From positions 1 through 34,040 of the forward strand of contig SVQY01000024.1 of assembly GCA_015065135.1 (NCBI GenBank): a DNA stretch of 34,040 nucleotides, read 5' to 3'. Positions 22,266 to 31,056 of the stretch are shown here, piece by piece; position 1 is the stretch's first letter, and each line of letters starts with the position of its first letter. This DNA comes from Oscillospiraceae bacterium. Lineage in GTDB: Bacteria; Bacillota; Clostridia; Oscillospirales; CAG-272. The translations under genes and the position numbers were made by a program. A model generated the notes under the pieces. That model saw only the letters and a list, made by a program, of their open reading frames with translations, did no database searches and was not told where the DNA came from.

Positions 22266-23428
22266 TATAGCATCTCCCTGTATGTGCCGAGATAGCGGAA
22301 TTTTTCGCTGGAGCTTTCCAGCTCGCCCAGCAAGCGGAGCAGGGCGGGGGACTCAATGGGGCACTCCAGATCGAAATAAAACAAAAATTCAAAGTCGTGA
22401 CCGGGGATCGGACGGGACTCCAGCTTGGTCAGATTGATGTGCATTGCATCGATCTGGGCCAGCAGATGTGAAAGGCTACCGGGCTTGTGGGGCACGGTGA
22501 GAATGATGGAGGTCTTGTCCGCACCGGGGTAGATCTCGGGGACCTTGGAAATGCAGATGAAACGGGTATAGTTGTTACCGTTATCCTGAATATCCTCCTC
22601 CAGCACCGAGAGGCCGTAGATGGCCGCGCATTCCTTGTTGGCAATAGCGGCACAGCACGCATCCTCGGTGTCGCGCACCAGCTCTGCGGCCTTGGCCGTG
22701 TTGGAAACGGGGGTCACCTTCACATTGTCAAGGTCGGCGATATAGCCGGCGCACTGGGACAGCGCCTGCTGATGTGAGAGCACCTCGCGGATATCCTCGC
22801 GCTTGGTGCCGGGCTTGACGAGCAGGCAATGGTCCACCTTCAGTCTGAGGGCACGCACGATGTAGAAGCGATGGCGGGACATCAGATCATAGATCTGCGT
22901 GACCGAGCCGGCGGTGCTGTTTTCGATGGGCAGGATGCCATAGCGGCATTCTCCCTTGTCGATGGCGGAGAATACGTCGTCAAAGGTTTTGTAAAAGCTG
23001 ACCTCGGGGCAGCCAAAGAGCCGTTCGGCAGCCTTCAGCGAATAGGCACCCTCCACACCTTGGCAGGCCACAGTGGCTCTGAAGGGAAAGAGGGGAGAGG
23101 TATTTGCCTTGGCGTTCTTGATCTTGAGCTCCAGCTTGGAGGTGGTGTTCAGCCATTCGTGCTGATAGGCGCGGGAGATCGAAAGGATAGAAGCGTACAG
23201 CGTGCGTGCGTGCTCCTCCATCTGCGGACCGGCCAGATCCGAGATCTTGGCAAGCAGCGCGCGCTCTCTTGCGGCATCGGTTACGGGCTTTCCCACCAGG
23301 CGCTTGTACTCCGCCACGTTGGCGGAAACGCTCATACGCTCGCAGAAAAGTCTTACCAGCTCACGGTCGATGCGGTCGATGGCCGCACGGGATTCTTCAA
23401 GGGAAGGGATCTTGGAAATATCTTTCAT
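22265..23428 (-). CDS. pheA: Bifunctional chorismate mutase / prephenate dehydratase
   Basis: The 387-residue product turns chorismate into prephenate and then phenylpyruvate, the committed route to phenylalanine. Residues 1 to about 90 are an AroQ-class chorismate mutase (SRAAIDRIDRELVRLF with Arg14). Residues about 115-295 are prephenate dehydratase, with LPIENSTAGSV and the catalytic TRF at 288-290. Residues about 305-385 are an ACT domain with ESRP (337-340), the usual phenylalanine-binding signature, so feedback inhibition by Phe is expected. GAGG precedes the ATG. It lies after aroC in the same transcript. Confidence 0.95.
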   Translation of the reverse strand: MKDISKIPSLEESRAAIDRIDRELVRLFCERMSVSANVAEYKRLVGKPVTDAARERALLAKISDLAGPQMEEHARTLYASILSISRAYQHEWLNTTSKLELKIKNAKANTSPLFPFRATVACQGVEGAYSLKAAERLFGCPEVSFYKTFDDVFSAIDKGECRYGILPIENSTAGSVTQIYDLMSRHRFYIVRALRLKVDHCLLVKPGTKREDIREVLSHQQALSQCAGYIADLDNVKVTPVSNTAKAAELVRDTEDACCAAIANKECAAIYGLSVLEEDIQDNGNNYTRFICISKVPEIYPGADKTSIILTVPHKPGSLSHLLAQIDAMHINLTKLESRPIPGHDFEFLFYFDLECPIESPALLRLLGELESSSEKFRYLGTYREML

Positions 23429-23445
23429 GAAATCTGCCTCACGGT

Positions 23446-24531
23446 TCAGGAATTTTGGTCAAGATACAGGTCGAGCACCGCCAATGCGAGGGCGGCCTCC
23501 ACCACGGGCACGGCACGGACTACAACGGTGGGGTCGTGTCTGCCGGGCACCGATAGGGTGGTGTTCTCCATACGGGAAAGAGAAACGGTCTGCTGCTCCT
23601 TTGCAATGGAGGGCGTGGGCTTAAAGGCCACGCGGCAAATAAGGGGCATACCGTTGGTCATGCCGCCGAGAATACCGCCGCAGCGGTTGGTGGCGGTGGT
23701 CACGGTATTGCCGTCGGTGCGATAGGGGTCGTTGTTCTCGCTGCCAAACAGCGCAGCGGCGCCGAAGCCCTCGCCGAACTCCACTCCCTTTACGGCAGGG
23801 ATCGAGAAGAGCAGCGCGGCAACACGCCCCTCCACACCGCGGAACATATGCTCACCAAGGCCCTTTTCAAGCCCCGTTACGGCACATTCGATCACACCGC
23901 CTACCGAATCCCGCGCGGCCCTGGCCGCGGAGATCTCCTGCTGCATTTGCTCGCCGGCGGCGGCATTCAGCACGGGAAAGGGCATTGCCTTCAGCGTGTT
24001 CAGCTGCGCAGCGTCAATGCCTACTGCATCAAATCGGTCGTCGTGAACACCGTGGATCGCCTCAATATGCGCCCCCACCGTCACACCCTTGGTGGCAAGA
24101 TATTGCAGCGCAAGGCCGCCCGCAATGCAAAGGGGAGCGGTCAGTCTGCCTGAAAAATGGCCGCCGCCGCGCAGGTCCACCGTGGGGCCGTATTTGCACA
24201 GAGCGGCGTAATCGGCGTGGCCGGGGCGCGGGGTATCATAGATAAAGGAATAATCCTTGGAATGGGCGTTCGTGTTGCGGATGACGGCGTGAATTTCCTC
24301 TCCGTTCGTGGTGTTATCCGAAAAGCCGGTGAGAAATTCGGGGGTATCCGGCTCCTTGCGCGGTGTGGAAAAGGCGCCGCCGTTCGGGGCACGTCTTGCC
24401 ATAAAGCGGAGCAGCTCCTCGCGGTCGGGGGTAAAGCCCCTTGGAAAGCCCGAAAGACGCATGCCGATGCATGCGTCGTGCGAGCCTCCGTATATGGATA
24501 ATTTCAGATTGTTGCCGTATTGGTTTGCCAT
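23446..24531 (-). CDS. aroC: Chorismate synthase
   Basis: The 361-residue product makes chorismate from EPSP using reduced FMN, the last step of the shared pathway. Signatures seen include YGGSHDACIG near the N terminus, RRAPNGGAFSTPRKEPD, RPGHADYAALCKYG, the DLRGGGHFSGRLTAP segment and GGILGGMTNGMPL. The length is normal. AAAGGA precedes the ATG, and the aroA stop is 11 bases upstream. Confidence 0.95.
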   Translation of the reverse strand: MANQYGNNLKLSIYGGSHDACIGMRLSGFPRGFTPDREELLRFMARRAPNGGAFSTPRKEPDTPEFLTGFSDNTTNGEEIHAVIRNTNAHSKDYSFIYDTPRPGHADYAALCKYGPTVDLRGGGHFSGRLTAPLCIAGGLALQYLATKGVTVGAHIEAIHGVHDDRFDAVGIDAAQLNTLKAMPFPVLNAAAGEQMQQEISAARAARDSVGGVIECAVTGLEKGLGEHMFRGVEGRVAALLFSIPAVKGVEFGEGFGAAALFGSENNDPYRTDGNTVTTATNRCGGILGGMTNGMPLICRVAFKPTPSIAKEQQTVSLSRMENTTLSVPGRHDPTVVVRAVPVVEAALALAVLDLYLDQNS

Positions 24532-24542
24532 AAGTGTTCCTT

Positions 24543-25808
24543 TCAGTCGGCGGAATGGATCAGCTCAAAAAATGCCGGATAGGATTTGGAGACCGCCTCT
24601 GTGCCGAGGATGGTCACATCTCCCTTGGTACAGAGCGCAGCAATGGCACCGCTCATCACGATGCGGTGGTCATTTGCACCGTCCACGGTGCCACCCGTGA
24701 GGACAGAACTCTCAATGGTCAGCCCGTCCGCGGTCTCGGTCACCCTGCCGCCAAGTGCGCGGAGCATAGCCGCCGTAGTGGCAATGCGATCGCTTTCCTT
24801 GAGGCGCAGCCTTGCCGCTCCCGTGATGTGGGTAACGCCCCGGGCCGTGGCGGCGATCACCGCCAGGATCGGTACCAGATCGGGAATCTGGCGCGCATCG
24901 ATGTCAATGCCGTGCAGAGGGGCGGGAGATACAGTCACAGAGCCGGTTGCTTCGTTTTTGTGAACTGCGGCGCCAAAGCGCTCCAGCAGAGAAAGGATCT
25001 CCATATCTCCCTGTGCCGAGTCAAGGGAGAGTCCGCTGACGGTCACGGCGCTCTTTCCGATGGCGCCTGCCGCCAAAGGGAAGGCTGCCCCCGAAAAATC
25101 CCCCTCGGGATAGAGCCTGCCGGGGGTGCGGAGCGCGCAGCCACCCAATCGGTAAATGCGTCCGTCGGCTGTGCGCATCGGAGCCGCGCCAAAGGCGGCG
25201 AGAGCATTTACCGTCATGTCGATATAGGGTGCCGACTCGATCTCACCGGTGAGGGTAAGGACGGAGGGGGCATCCAACAAGGAGAGGGCAAAGAGCAGAC
25301 CCGTTACGAATTGAGAGGAGACGTTGGCTGCGATGCTGTAATCACCGGCGGTCAGCTTGCCGCGAACAGTCAGCGAGCCATCCGCGTTGTCGGTGCTTTT
25401 CACACCGTGTGCCAGCAGCTCAGAGGCAAGGGGCTCCATCGGGCGCTCGGGCAGTCTGCCGCGGCGGATGAAGGTTGCCCCCGTGCCGAGTGCGGCAACA
25501 ATGGGGACCATAAAACGCAGGGTGGAGCCGGATTCGCCACAATCCAGCAGTGCATTGTGTACGGGCGCGACGATCGGCGTGACCTCCAGCCACGCACTGC
25601 CATCCTTGTCGGGGTGCTCTGTAATTACGGCGCCGAGACCTGTAAGGCAGCGTATGGTAGCGGCAATATCCGCACCGGCACCGGTCACGCGTACGCGTGA
25701 CGGCGCATTGGCAAAGGCGGCTGCGATCAGCACGCGGTGCGCCGCCGATTTTGAGGTGGGCGCCACGACCTCAGAGGCAAAAGTGGGATGATGTAATGTG
25801 ATATTCAT
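24543..25808 (-). CDS. aroA: 3-phosphoshikimate 1-carboxyvinyltransferase (EPSP synthase)
   Basis: The 421-residue product joins shikimate 3-phosphate and phosphoenolpyruvate to give EPSP. Visible family marks are TSKSAAHR near residue 18, CGESGSTLRFM, RPMEPLASEL, NVSSQFVTGLL, EGDFSGAAFPLA, KESDRI and DHRIVMSGAIAAL. The ATG at 25808 has AAGGAG five bases upstream. The same frame is open a further 80 codons upstream, but that part overlaps aroB and shows no family similarity, so it is left out. It lies 19 bases after aroB in the operon. Confidence 0.95.
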   Translation of the reverse strand: MNITLHHPTFASEVVAPTSKSAAHRVLIAAAFANAPSRVRVTGAGADIAATIRCLTGLGAVITEHPDKDGSAWLEVTPIVAPVHNALLDCGESGSTLRFMVPIVAALGTGATFIRRGRLPERPMEPLASELLAHGVKSTDNADGSLTVRGKLTAGDYSIAANVSSQFVTGLLFALSLLDAPSVLTLTGEIESAPYIDMTVNALAAFGAAPMRTADGRIYRLGGCALRTPGRLYPEGDFSGAAFPLAAGAIGKSAVTVSGLSLDSAQGDMEILSLLERFGAAVHKNEATGSVTVSPAPLHGIDIDARQIPDLVPILAVIAATARGVTHITGAARLRLKESDRIATTAAMLRALGGRVTETADGLTIESSVLTGGTVDGANDHRIVMSGAIAALCTKGDVTILGTEAVSKSYPAFFELIHSAD

Positions 25809-25827
25809 AGGAGCTCCTTGAAGGGGA

Positions 25828-26880
25828 TCAGAGGCCTCCCTGCAAAAAGGCGGAAAGACTGTCTGCAAAGACGGTATGTAAACGGCTGTTTCCAATGCGA
25901 TCGGGCAGAACCAGCGTGATGCTGTCACCCTTTCGCTTCTTGTCGGAAAGCGCCACGCGAGCCAAGGCATCTGCCGTAAAGCTGCAGGTGGTGGGGAGGT
26001 GATATTGGCGCAGCATCCGCTCCATATGGCCGGGTACGTCGCTGTCACACAGATCGGCGGCCACCGCTGCCTTGGCCATCAGTACCATTCCGATCGCCAC
26101 AGCGCTGCCATGGGAGATCTTGAAATCCGAAAGCAGCTCCACGGCATGGCCTGCGGTATGACCCAGGTTGAGCAGCTGCCGTGCGCCGGTGTCGCGCTCA
26201 TCGGCCTCCACCAGATCGCGCTTGTCAGAAACGCAACGGGCGATGATCTCCTCCGGGTCGTCGGCAAAGGGCTTTTCCAGCATCTGCAGCAGGGCAGGGT
26301 CGTTGATATAGCCGTATTTGATGACCTCTGCACAGCCGTCGGCAAAGATCTCCGGGGGCAGGGTCTGCAGGGTGTCCACGTCGCAGAATACGGCAGAGGG
26401 CTGATGGAAGGCACCGATCAGATTTTTGCCAACGGCAAGGTCAGCACCTGTCTTGCCTCCTACAGAGGAATCCACCATCGCCAGCAGAGTGGTGGGGAAT
26501 TGCACAAAGGGAATGCCGCGCAGAAAGGTGGCGGCGGCAAAGCCGGCCATGTCACCGACCACGCCGCCGCCGAGGGCAGCGATCAGATCGGTGCGGGTCA
26601 GATTCGCCTTTGCCAACGCCTCCCAAAGCGCCACGATCGTGTCGGTGGTCTTGGAGGTCTCGCCGTGGGGAAAAACGAATTCGTAAACGGTGTATCCTGC
26701 CGACTCCAGAGAGGTCAGCAGCGTATCGCCCCAGAGGGCGCGGACGGTATCGTCGGATACCAGCATGATCTTGCGAGGGGCGGAAAAAAGTGCCCGGAGG
26801 CGCTCGCCCGCACTCGAAAGCAGGCCTTTGCCGATCTGTACGTCATAGGTCTTGGATGCCCTTACGGTAACGGTTTTCAT
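25828..26880 (-). CDS. aroB: 3-dehydroquinate synthase
   Basis: The 350-residue product cyclises DAHP to 3-dehydroquinate using NAD and a divalent metal. GGGVVGDMAGFAAATFLRG (104-122) and DSSVGGKTG (137-145) are family hallmarks. Metal ligands are Glu185 (GCAEVIK), His241 and His257, and NLGHTAGHAVE holds catalytic His245. GAGGAGG precedes the ATG, which overlaps the tyrA stop by four bases. Confidence 0.95.
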   Translation of the reverse strand: MKTVTVRASKTYDVQIGKGLLSSAGERLRALFSAPRKIMLVSDDTVRALWGDTLLTSLESAGYTVYEFVFPHGETSKTTDTIVALWEALAKANLTRTDLIAALGGGVVGDMAGFAAATFLRGIPFVQFPTTLLAMVDSSVGGKTGADLAVGKNLIGAFHQPSAVFCDVDTLQTLPPEIFADGCAEVIKYGYINDPALLQMLEKPFADDPEEIIARCVSDKRDLVEADERDTGARQLLNLGHTAGHAVELLSDFKISHGSAVAIGMVLMAKAAVAADLCDSDVPGHMERMLRQYHLPTTCSFTADALARVALSDKKRKGDSITLVLPDRIGNSRLHTVFADSLSAFLQGGL

Positions 26881-27737
26881 TGGTCCTCCTCGCTTCCTCG
26901 GTCAACCTTTTCCTTGGAGATGCGGCCTTCGCGCAGCAGCTCCTGCAGCCTTCCGGCATCGCCTGCTGCCATCGCATCGCGATAAGCGGTCAGCGCCTTG
27001 ATGATGCCGTCGATCTCCTCGGTCAGATAATCGCTGTTTTCCATAAACAGCTCGGTCCACATATGCTCATTGAGCCAAGCCACACGGGTCAGATCCCGAT
27101 AGGAGCCTGCGGAAAAGCCCTTGTGCACCTGCGCGTTGGGGCTCTTGACGTAGGCGTTGGAGACCACGTGGGCTAGCTGAGAGGTAAAGGCGATGATGCG
27201 GTCGTGCATCTCGGCGGTGGAGACTGTGATCGATCCAAAGCCCACGGGAGCCAGCAGCTCACGCACGCGTGTCAAGACCTTCTCATCGTCGGGATTTGCG
27301 GGTACGATGACCATCGGCGCCCCCTTGAACAAGCCGTTTTTACTGTTTTCAAAGCCGGAATACTGCGTGCCTGCCATGGGATGTCCGCCCACAAAGGTGA
27401 AGCCGTACTCTCGCGCCATCCCGAAGCAGGTCTCACAAATGCCACGCTTGGTACCGCACAGGTCAATGACCACAGAGTGTTCGGTAAGGTGCGGCGCGGT
27501 CACGCGCAGCCAGGCCATAGCGGCTCTGGGGTAGATGCCGAGAAAGATCACATCGCATTCCGCAACGTTTTCGGCGGTCAGTCTGCCGCAGATGGCATTT
27601 TCCGCCAAGGCGGCCTCCAAAGCGCTGTTGTTGATATCATGTGCCAGCACGGCGTGTCCTGCCGAGCTGTAGGCTCTTGCCATCGAGCCGCCGATCAGAC
27701 CGAGCCCGACGACGCCGACCTTCAATGGGTTACTCAT
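26877..27737 (-). CDS. tyrA: Prephenate dehydrogenase
   Basis: The 286-residue product oxidises prephenate to 4-hydroxyphenylpyruvate for tyrosine. It has the nucleotide-binding GLGLIGGS (11-18), GGHPMAGT with His119, and SQLAHVVSNAYV with His190, all standard for TyrA. It is short and lacks a C-terminal ACT domain, unlike many Firmicutes forms, so tyrosine feedback through that domain is not expected. The ATG at 27737 follows GGAG at nine bases; the longer open frame to 27809 overlaps tetR and is not used. The start overlaps the end of tetR by eight bases. Confidence 0.92.
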   Translation of the reverse strand: MSNPLKVGVVGLGLIGGSMARAYSSAGHAVLAHDINNSALEAALAENAICGRLTAENVAECDVIFLGIYPRAAMAWLRVTAPHLTEHSVVIDLCGTKRGICETCFGMAREYGFTFVGGHPMAGTQYSGFENSKNGLFKGAPMVIVPANPDDEKVLTRVRELLAPVGFGSITVSTAEMHDRIIAFTSQLAHVVSNAYVKSPNAQVHKGFSAGSYRDLTRVAWLNEHMWTELFMENSDYLTEEIDGIIKALTAYRDAMAAGDAGRLQELLREGRISKEKVDRGSEEDQ

Positions 27738-28305
27738 GGGTATTTGCTCCTCTCTCCGGACGGCAGCCCTCGCAGGCAAGAATGGCACAAACGTGTGCCA
27801 TTTCCTCACAGCTTTCGGTACATCCGGCTTTCAACCATTCAATGAATACGTTATAGAAGGCACCGGCCAAAAACAGATAGCGGTGCCGCGATTCCGCGTC
27901 CTTTTCATCGGGCGGGAAGGAAAGCTTCATGTTTTTTGTAATATTATGCAGGATCAGCTCGCCGAGATTGGCGCGATAGGCAGTGATGCCGATATCCATA
28001 TGGGCACCAAGCTGCTCGAAAAGGGCCAGAAAATAGCCGTACATGTCGTCCTCGGTAGCAATGTTTTCCAGTTTTTCGTGAATGGCGATGCCAACATCCT
28101 CCATATACTTGTTCAGTATGTCCTCTTTAGAGGTGTAATTTCGATAGTAAGCCATTCGGGAAACACCCGCCTTGCGGGTAATATCCGTGATCGAAATGCG
28201 GTGATAATCCCGCACCTTCATCAGCTCGATCAGAGCGGTCACGATACATTCCTTGGCCAAGCGGTTCGATTCGTTCTTTGCGCGGCGCGTTCTCAGTATT
28301 TTCAC
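27730..28305 (-). CDS. TetR family regulator at the head of the aro operon
   Basis: The 191-residue product has an N-terminal TetR helix-turn-helix (ISITDITRKAGVSRMAYYRNYTSKEDILN) and a helical ligand/dimer domain ending in a cysteine-containing tail. The GTG at 28305 is chosen because AAGGAGG stands seven bases before it. The gene is first in a transcript whose other members are all for aromatic amino acids, and its 3' end overlaps tyrA, so the two are translationally coupled. It probably represses its own operon through palindromic sites in the upstream region, which also contains the promoter of fakB. The ligand is unknown; an aromatic intermediate or an acyl compound are both possible. 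Confidence 0.88.
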   Translation of the reverse strand: MKILRTRRAKNESNRLAKECIVTALIELMKVRDYHRISITDITRKAGVSRMAYYRNYTSKEDILNKYMEDVGIAIHEKLENIATEDDMYGYFLALFEQLGAHMDIGITAYRANLGELILHNITKNMKLSFPPDEKDAESRHRYLFLAGAFYNVFIEWLKAGCTESCEEMAHVCAILACEGCRPERGANTHE

Positions 28306-28325
28306 AAACAAACCTCCTTGAAATG

Positions 28326-28343
28326 TAACATGGAAATATGTTA
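28326..28343. promoter_or_regulatory. Candidate TetR operator 1
   Basis: TAACAT (28326-28331) and ATGTTA (28338-28343) form an inverted repeat with a 6-base gap. It sits just left of the plus-strand -35 box and within the tetR leader. Confidence 0.5.
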
Positions 28344-28346
28344 AGA

Positions 28347-28375
28347 TTGACAAAATGCATAAAAAATGGTAAAAT
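28347..28375 (+). promoter_or_regulatory. Promoter of fakB-fakA
   Basis: TTGACA (28347-28352) and TAAAAT (28370-28375) with a 17-base spacer, about 90 bases before the fakB start. Confidence 0.75.
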
Positions 28376-28381
28376 ACATAT

Positions 28382-28395
28382 GTTACATGTATAAC
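28382..28395. promoter_or_regulatory. Candidate TetR operator 2
   Basis: GTTA (28382-28385) and TAAC (28392-28395) around CATGTA, sharing ATATGTTA with site 1. It lies just past both -10 boxes, between the expected start points of the two facing promoters. Confidence 0.5.
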
Positions 28396-28402
28396 TGATA
28401 AA

Positions 28403-28431
28403 AGTTTAGCACTTCACAGGGCGCTTGTCAA
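28403..28431 (-). promoter_or_regulatory. Promoter of the tetR-aro operon
   Basis: Minus-strand TTGACA (28426-28431) and TAAACT (28403-28408) with a 17-base spacer. The tetR GTG is about 100 bases downstream, so the leader includes both candidate operators. Confidence 0.75.
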
Positions 28432-28467
28432 GAACTTTTTACGCTTATTGCAGAAAGGAAAACTATT

Positions 28468-29328
28468 ATGGCATACGTCATCGTTACCGACTCATCGGCC
28501 GATCTGTCGGCTGATATGCTTGCGAAATATTCGATCATCTCCGTGCCGCTTGCCGTTACGCTGGAGGGCCAGGAGCCTCGGCCCAACGATCAGATCGACA
28601 TTAAGAATTTTTATGCATTTTTGCGCAGTAAAAAGAGCGCAACCACCTCCGCTGTTGCTATCGAGAGCTTCAAAAACGTATTTGAGTCGCAGCTGCAGGC
28701 AGGGAACGACGTGTTGTATCTCGGCTTCTCCTCCGGCCTTTCCGGTACCTATAACGCCGGCTTTGTGGCCGCCAGGGAGCTGAAGGATCAGTATCCCGAG
28801 CGCACGATCTGCGCCGTAGATACGCTCTGCGCCTCACTCGGCCAGGGCCTGCTCGTCTATCTTTGCGCGAAAAAGCGCGAGGAGGGTGCCGACCTGCGCA
28901 CCGTCTGTGCCTTTGCGGAGGAGACCAAGCATCGCGTGTGCCATTGGTTTACCGTGGATGATCTCTTTTTCCTCAAGCGCGGCGGCCGTATCAGTGCTGC
29001 CACCGCTGTTGTGGGCTCTATGCTGCAGATCAAGCCCGTGATGCATGTTGACGAGGCAGGACACCTGATCAACGTTGCCAAGGCACGTGGCCGTAAGGGC
29101 TCGCTGGAGGCGCTTTGCGCCCGTATGAAGGAAAGTGCCATTGATCCTGCTTCCCAGACCGTGTTCATCAGCCACGGCGATTGCGAGGAGGATGCCAACT
29201 ACCTGGCCGACCGCATCCGTGAAACGATGGGCGTTGAAGCCTTTGTGATCGATTATGTCGGCCCTGTCATCGGCGCGCACGCCGGCCCCGGTGTTGTGGC
29301 CCTCTTCTTCATCGGAAAGGAAAGGTGA
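28468..29328 (+). CDS. fakB: DegV family fatty-acid-binding protein (FakB-like)
   Basis: The 286-residue product is a DegV-fold protein that binds a fatty acid and presents it to the kinase FakA. Marks are TDSSADL at residues 7-13, GFSSGLSGTYN, which forms part of the acyl-carboxylate pocket, and the FFLKRGGRIS motif. The stop is four bases before the start of a FakA-like gene, so the pair forms a complete fatty acid kinase for using outside fatty acids. AAAGGA precedes the ATG. The symbol rests on this pairing. Confidence 0.88.
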   Translation: MAYVIVTDSSADLSADMLAKYSIISVPLAVTLEGQEPRPNDQIDIKNFYAFLRSKKSATTSAVAIESFKNVFESQLQAGNDVLYLGFSSGLSGTYNAGFVAARELKDQYPERTICAVDTLCASLGQGLLVYLCAKKREEGADLRTVCAFAEETKHRVCHWFTVDDLFFLKRGGRISAATAVVGSMLQIKPVMHVDEAGHLINVAKARGRKGSLEALCARMKESAIDPASQTVFISHGDCEEDANYLADRIRETMGVEAFVIDYVGPVIGAHAGPGVVALFFIGKER

Positions 29329-29332
29329 CGCC

Positions 29333-30958
29333 TTGAAGATCGATGGCAAAAAGTTTTCGGAAATGTGTATTTCCGCCGCCAATGCATTGAACAATGATCA
29401 GGCGGCGATCAACGCGCTGAACGTGTTTCCCGTGCCCGACGGTGATACCGGCGTGAATATGAGCCTCACGATGAGCACCATTCAGAATCTGCGTGAGTTT
29501 GAGGGCACCGTTTCGGATTGCGCCACTAAAGTGGCGGATAGTATGCTGCGTGCCGCCAGAGGTAACTCGGGCGCTATCCTTTCTCTGTTTTTCCGCGGCT
29601 TTGCCAAAGCGCTGAAGGGGCTGGAGGAGGTGGATTCCGCCGACCTGGCCAATGCCTTTGAGCGCGGCACCAGAGAGGCATACGGCGCGGTAATGACCCC
29701 CACCGAGGGTACCATTCTGACGGTGATGCGCATCTGTGCCGAGCGCGGCATAGAGGCCACCCGTAAGGGGCGCTTCGAGGGGGATCCCAAGGCGTTTTTC
29801 GTCTATATCCTCAAGGTCGCCAATGAGACCCTTGCCATCACTCCCGAGCTGCTTCCTCTTTTGAAGGATGCGGGCGTGGTGGATGCAGGCGGCAGCGGCT
29901 TCGTTACGGTACTGGCAGGCATGCTGCAGTCGCTGCGGAACCACCCCGTGCTGCGAGAGGGCGGAGAAGAGCCCGCGGCTACGGGTGCTGCCGATTTCGG
30001 TGACTTTGTCACCGGAGATATCAAATATGCCTATTGCACCGAATGCATCGTGGATAAAAGCGAGGATTATAAGGGGGAGGGAAAATGCGAAAGCTTCCGC
30101 AATTATCTCACCCATCAAGGAGATAGCCTTGTTTTTGTGGACGATGATAACATCCTCAAGGTGCATATCCATACCAATCACCCGGGCAAGGTGCTGGAAA
30201 AAGCGCTTGTGCACGGCTCGCTTTACACCGTTAAGATCGAGAATATGCGCAATCAGCATACCGAGCTGCTGGAGGCCGGGGCAGAAGCACCTGCCGAGCC
30301 TCGCGTGCCGGTGGGCTTCATTTCGATCGCTGTCGGTGACGGCGTTGCCGCAGCCTTCCGTGATCTTGGTGTAAATTATGTGGTGCCGGGCGGTCAGACG
30401 ATGAATCCCAGCACCGATGATATTCTTGCTGCCGTGGATGCGGTCAATGCGGACAACATTTTTATTCTTCCCAACAATAAAAACATCTTTCTGGTGGCTG
30501 AACGTGCCGCAGAGATGACGACCGATAAAAAGCTGCTCGTGGTGCATACCGCTCAGTTTACCGGGGGCATTACCGCCATGATGAGCTATGACGAGTCGCT
30601 TTCACCCGAGGAGAATGCCGCCGCTATGGAGGAGGCAGCCGCAGCGGTCACCACGCTTTCCTTTACCCGTGCCGTGCGCGATGCCGAGATCGACGGGCTT
30701 TGCATCAAGGAGGGCGAGGTGCTGGGGCTTGTAGGCGGTAAGGTGAGGTCGGTGGCAGGGGATATCCCCACCGCGCTGCAGACACTGCTGGAGACGGCAG
30801 AGGGCTCTTCTTTTGTGACTGTATATACCGGTGCCGATGCGGTGCCCGAGATCACCGCTGAGGTGGAGGCAATGCTCGCCGCCAAGGCACCCCACGCGGA
30901 AAGGATGACGCTGGAGGGCGGACAGCCTCTTTACGACTACGTCATTTCCTTGGAATAA
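29333..30958 (+). CDS. fakA: Fatty acid kinase catalytic subunit (YloV/FakA, DAK2 domain)
   Basis: The 541-residue product has an N-terminal DAK2 domain with NVFPVPDGDTGVNM (30-43; Asp36 and Asp38 should bind magnesium), RGNSGAILS and DAGGSGFVTVL. A middle linker domain and a C-terminal DegV-like domain (from about 330) complete the YloV/FakA layout. It transfers phosphate from ATP to the FakB-bound fatty acid, giving acyl phosphate for lipid synthesis. The start is taken as TTG at 29333 with AAAGGTGA just ahead; the N-terminal residue then lines up with family members. It shares the fakB transcript. Confidence 0.9.
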   Translation: MKIDGKKFSEMCISAANALNNDQAAINALNVFPVPDGDTGVNMSLTMSTIQNLREFEGTVSDCATKVADSMLRAARGNSGAILSLFFRGFAKALKGLEEVDSADLANAFERGTREAYGAVMTPTEGTILTVMRICAERGIEATRKGRFEGDPKAFFVYILKVANETLAITPELLPLLKDAGVVDAGGSGFVTVLAGMLQSLRNHPVLREGGEEPAATGAADFGDFVTGDIKYAYCTECIVDKSEDYKGEGKCESFRNYLTHQGDSLVFVDDDNILKVHIHTNHPGKVLEKALVHGSLYTVKIENMRNQHTELLEAGAEAPAEPRVPVGFISIAVGDGVAAAFRDLGVNYVVPGGQTMNPSTDDILAAVDAVNADNIFILPNNKNIFLVAERAAEMTTDKKLLVVHTAQFTGGITAMMSYDESLSPEENAAAMEEAAAAVTTLSFTRAVRDAEIDGLCIKEGEVLGLVGGKVRSVAGDIPTALQTLLETAEGSSFVTVYTGADAVPEITAEVEAMLAAKAPHAERMTLEGGQPLYDYVISLE

Positions 30959-30967
30959 AGAAGGAAA

Positions 30968-31006
30968 AAGATGCGGAGCGCCGAACGCGCTCCGCATCTT
31001 AAAAAT
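30968..31006 (+). terminator. Terminator after fakB-fakA
   Basis: AAGATGCGGAGCGC (30968-30981) pairs with GCGCTCCGCATCTT (30987-31000), followed by an A/T run. Confidence 0.85.
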
Positions 31007-31021
31007 TTTTTGCAAAAAAAC

Positions 31022-31050
31022 TTGACAAACGTTTTTTTGCGTGCTACAAT
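31022..31050 (+). promoter_or_regulatory. Promoter of the T-box leader and DAHP synthase
   Basis: TTGACA (31022-31027) and TACAAT (31045-31050) with a 17-base spacer; transcription should start near 31057. Confidence 0.8.
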
Positions 31051-31056
31051 AGATGC

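Noticed and set aside
24543-26048. Longer aroA start giving 501 residues
   Set aside because: The extra 80 codons overlap aroB, are not like EPSP synthases, and the ATG at 25808 has a good AAGGAG site.
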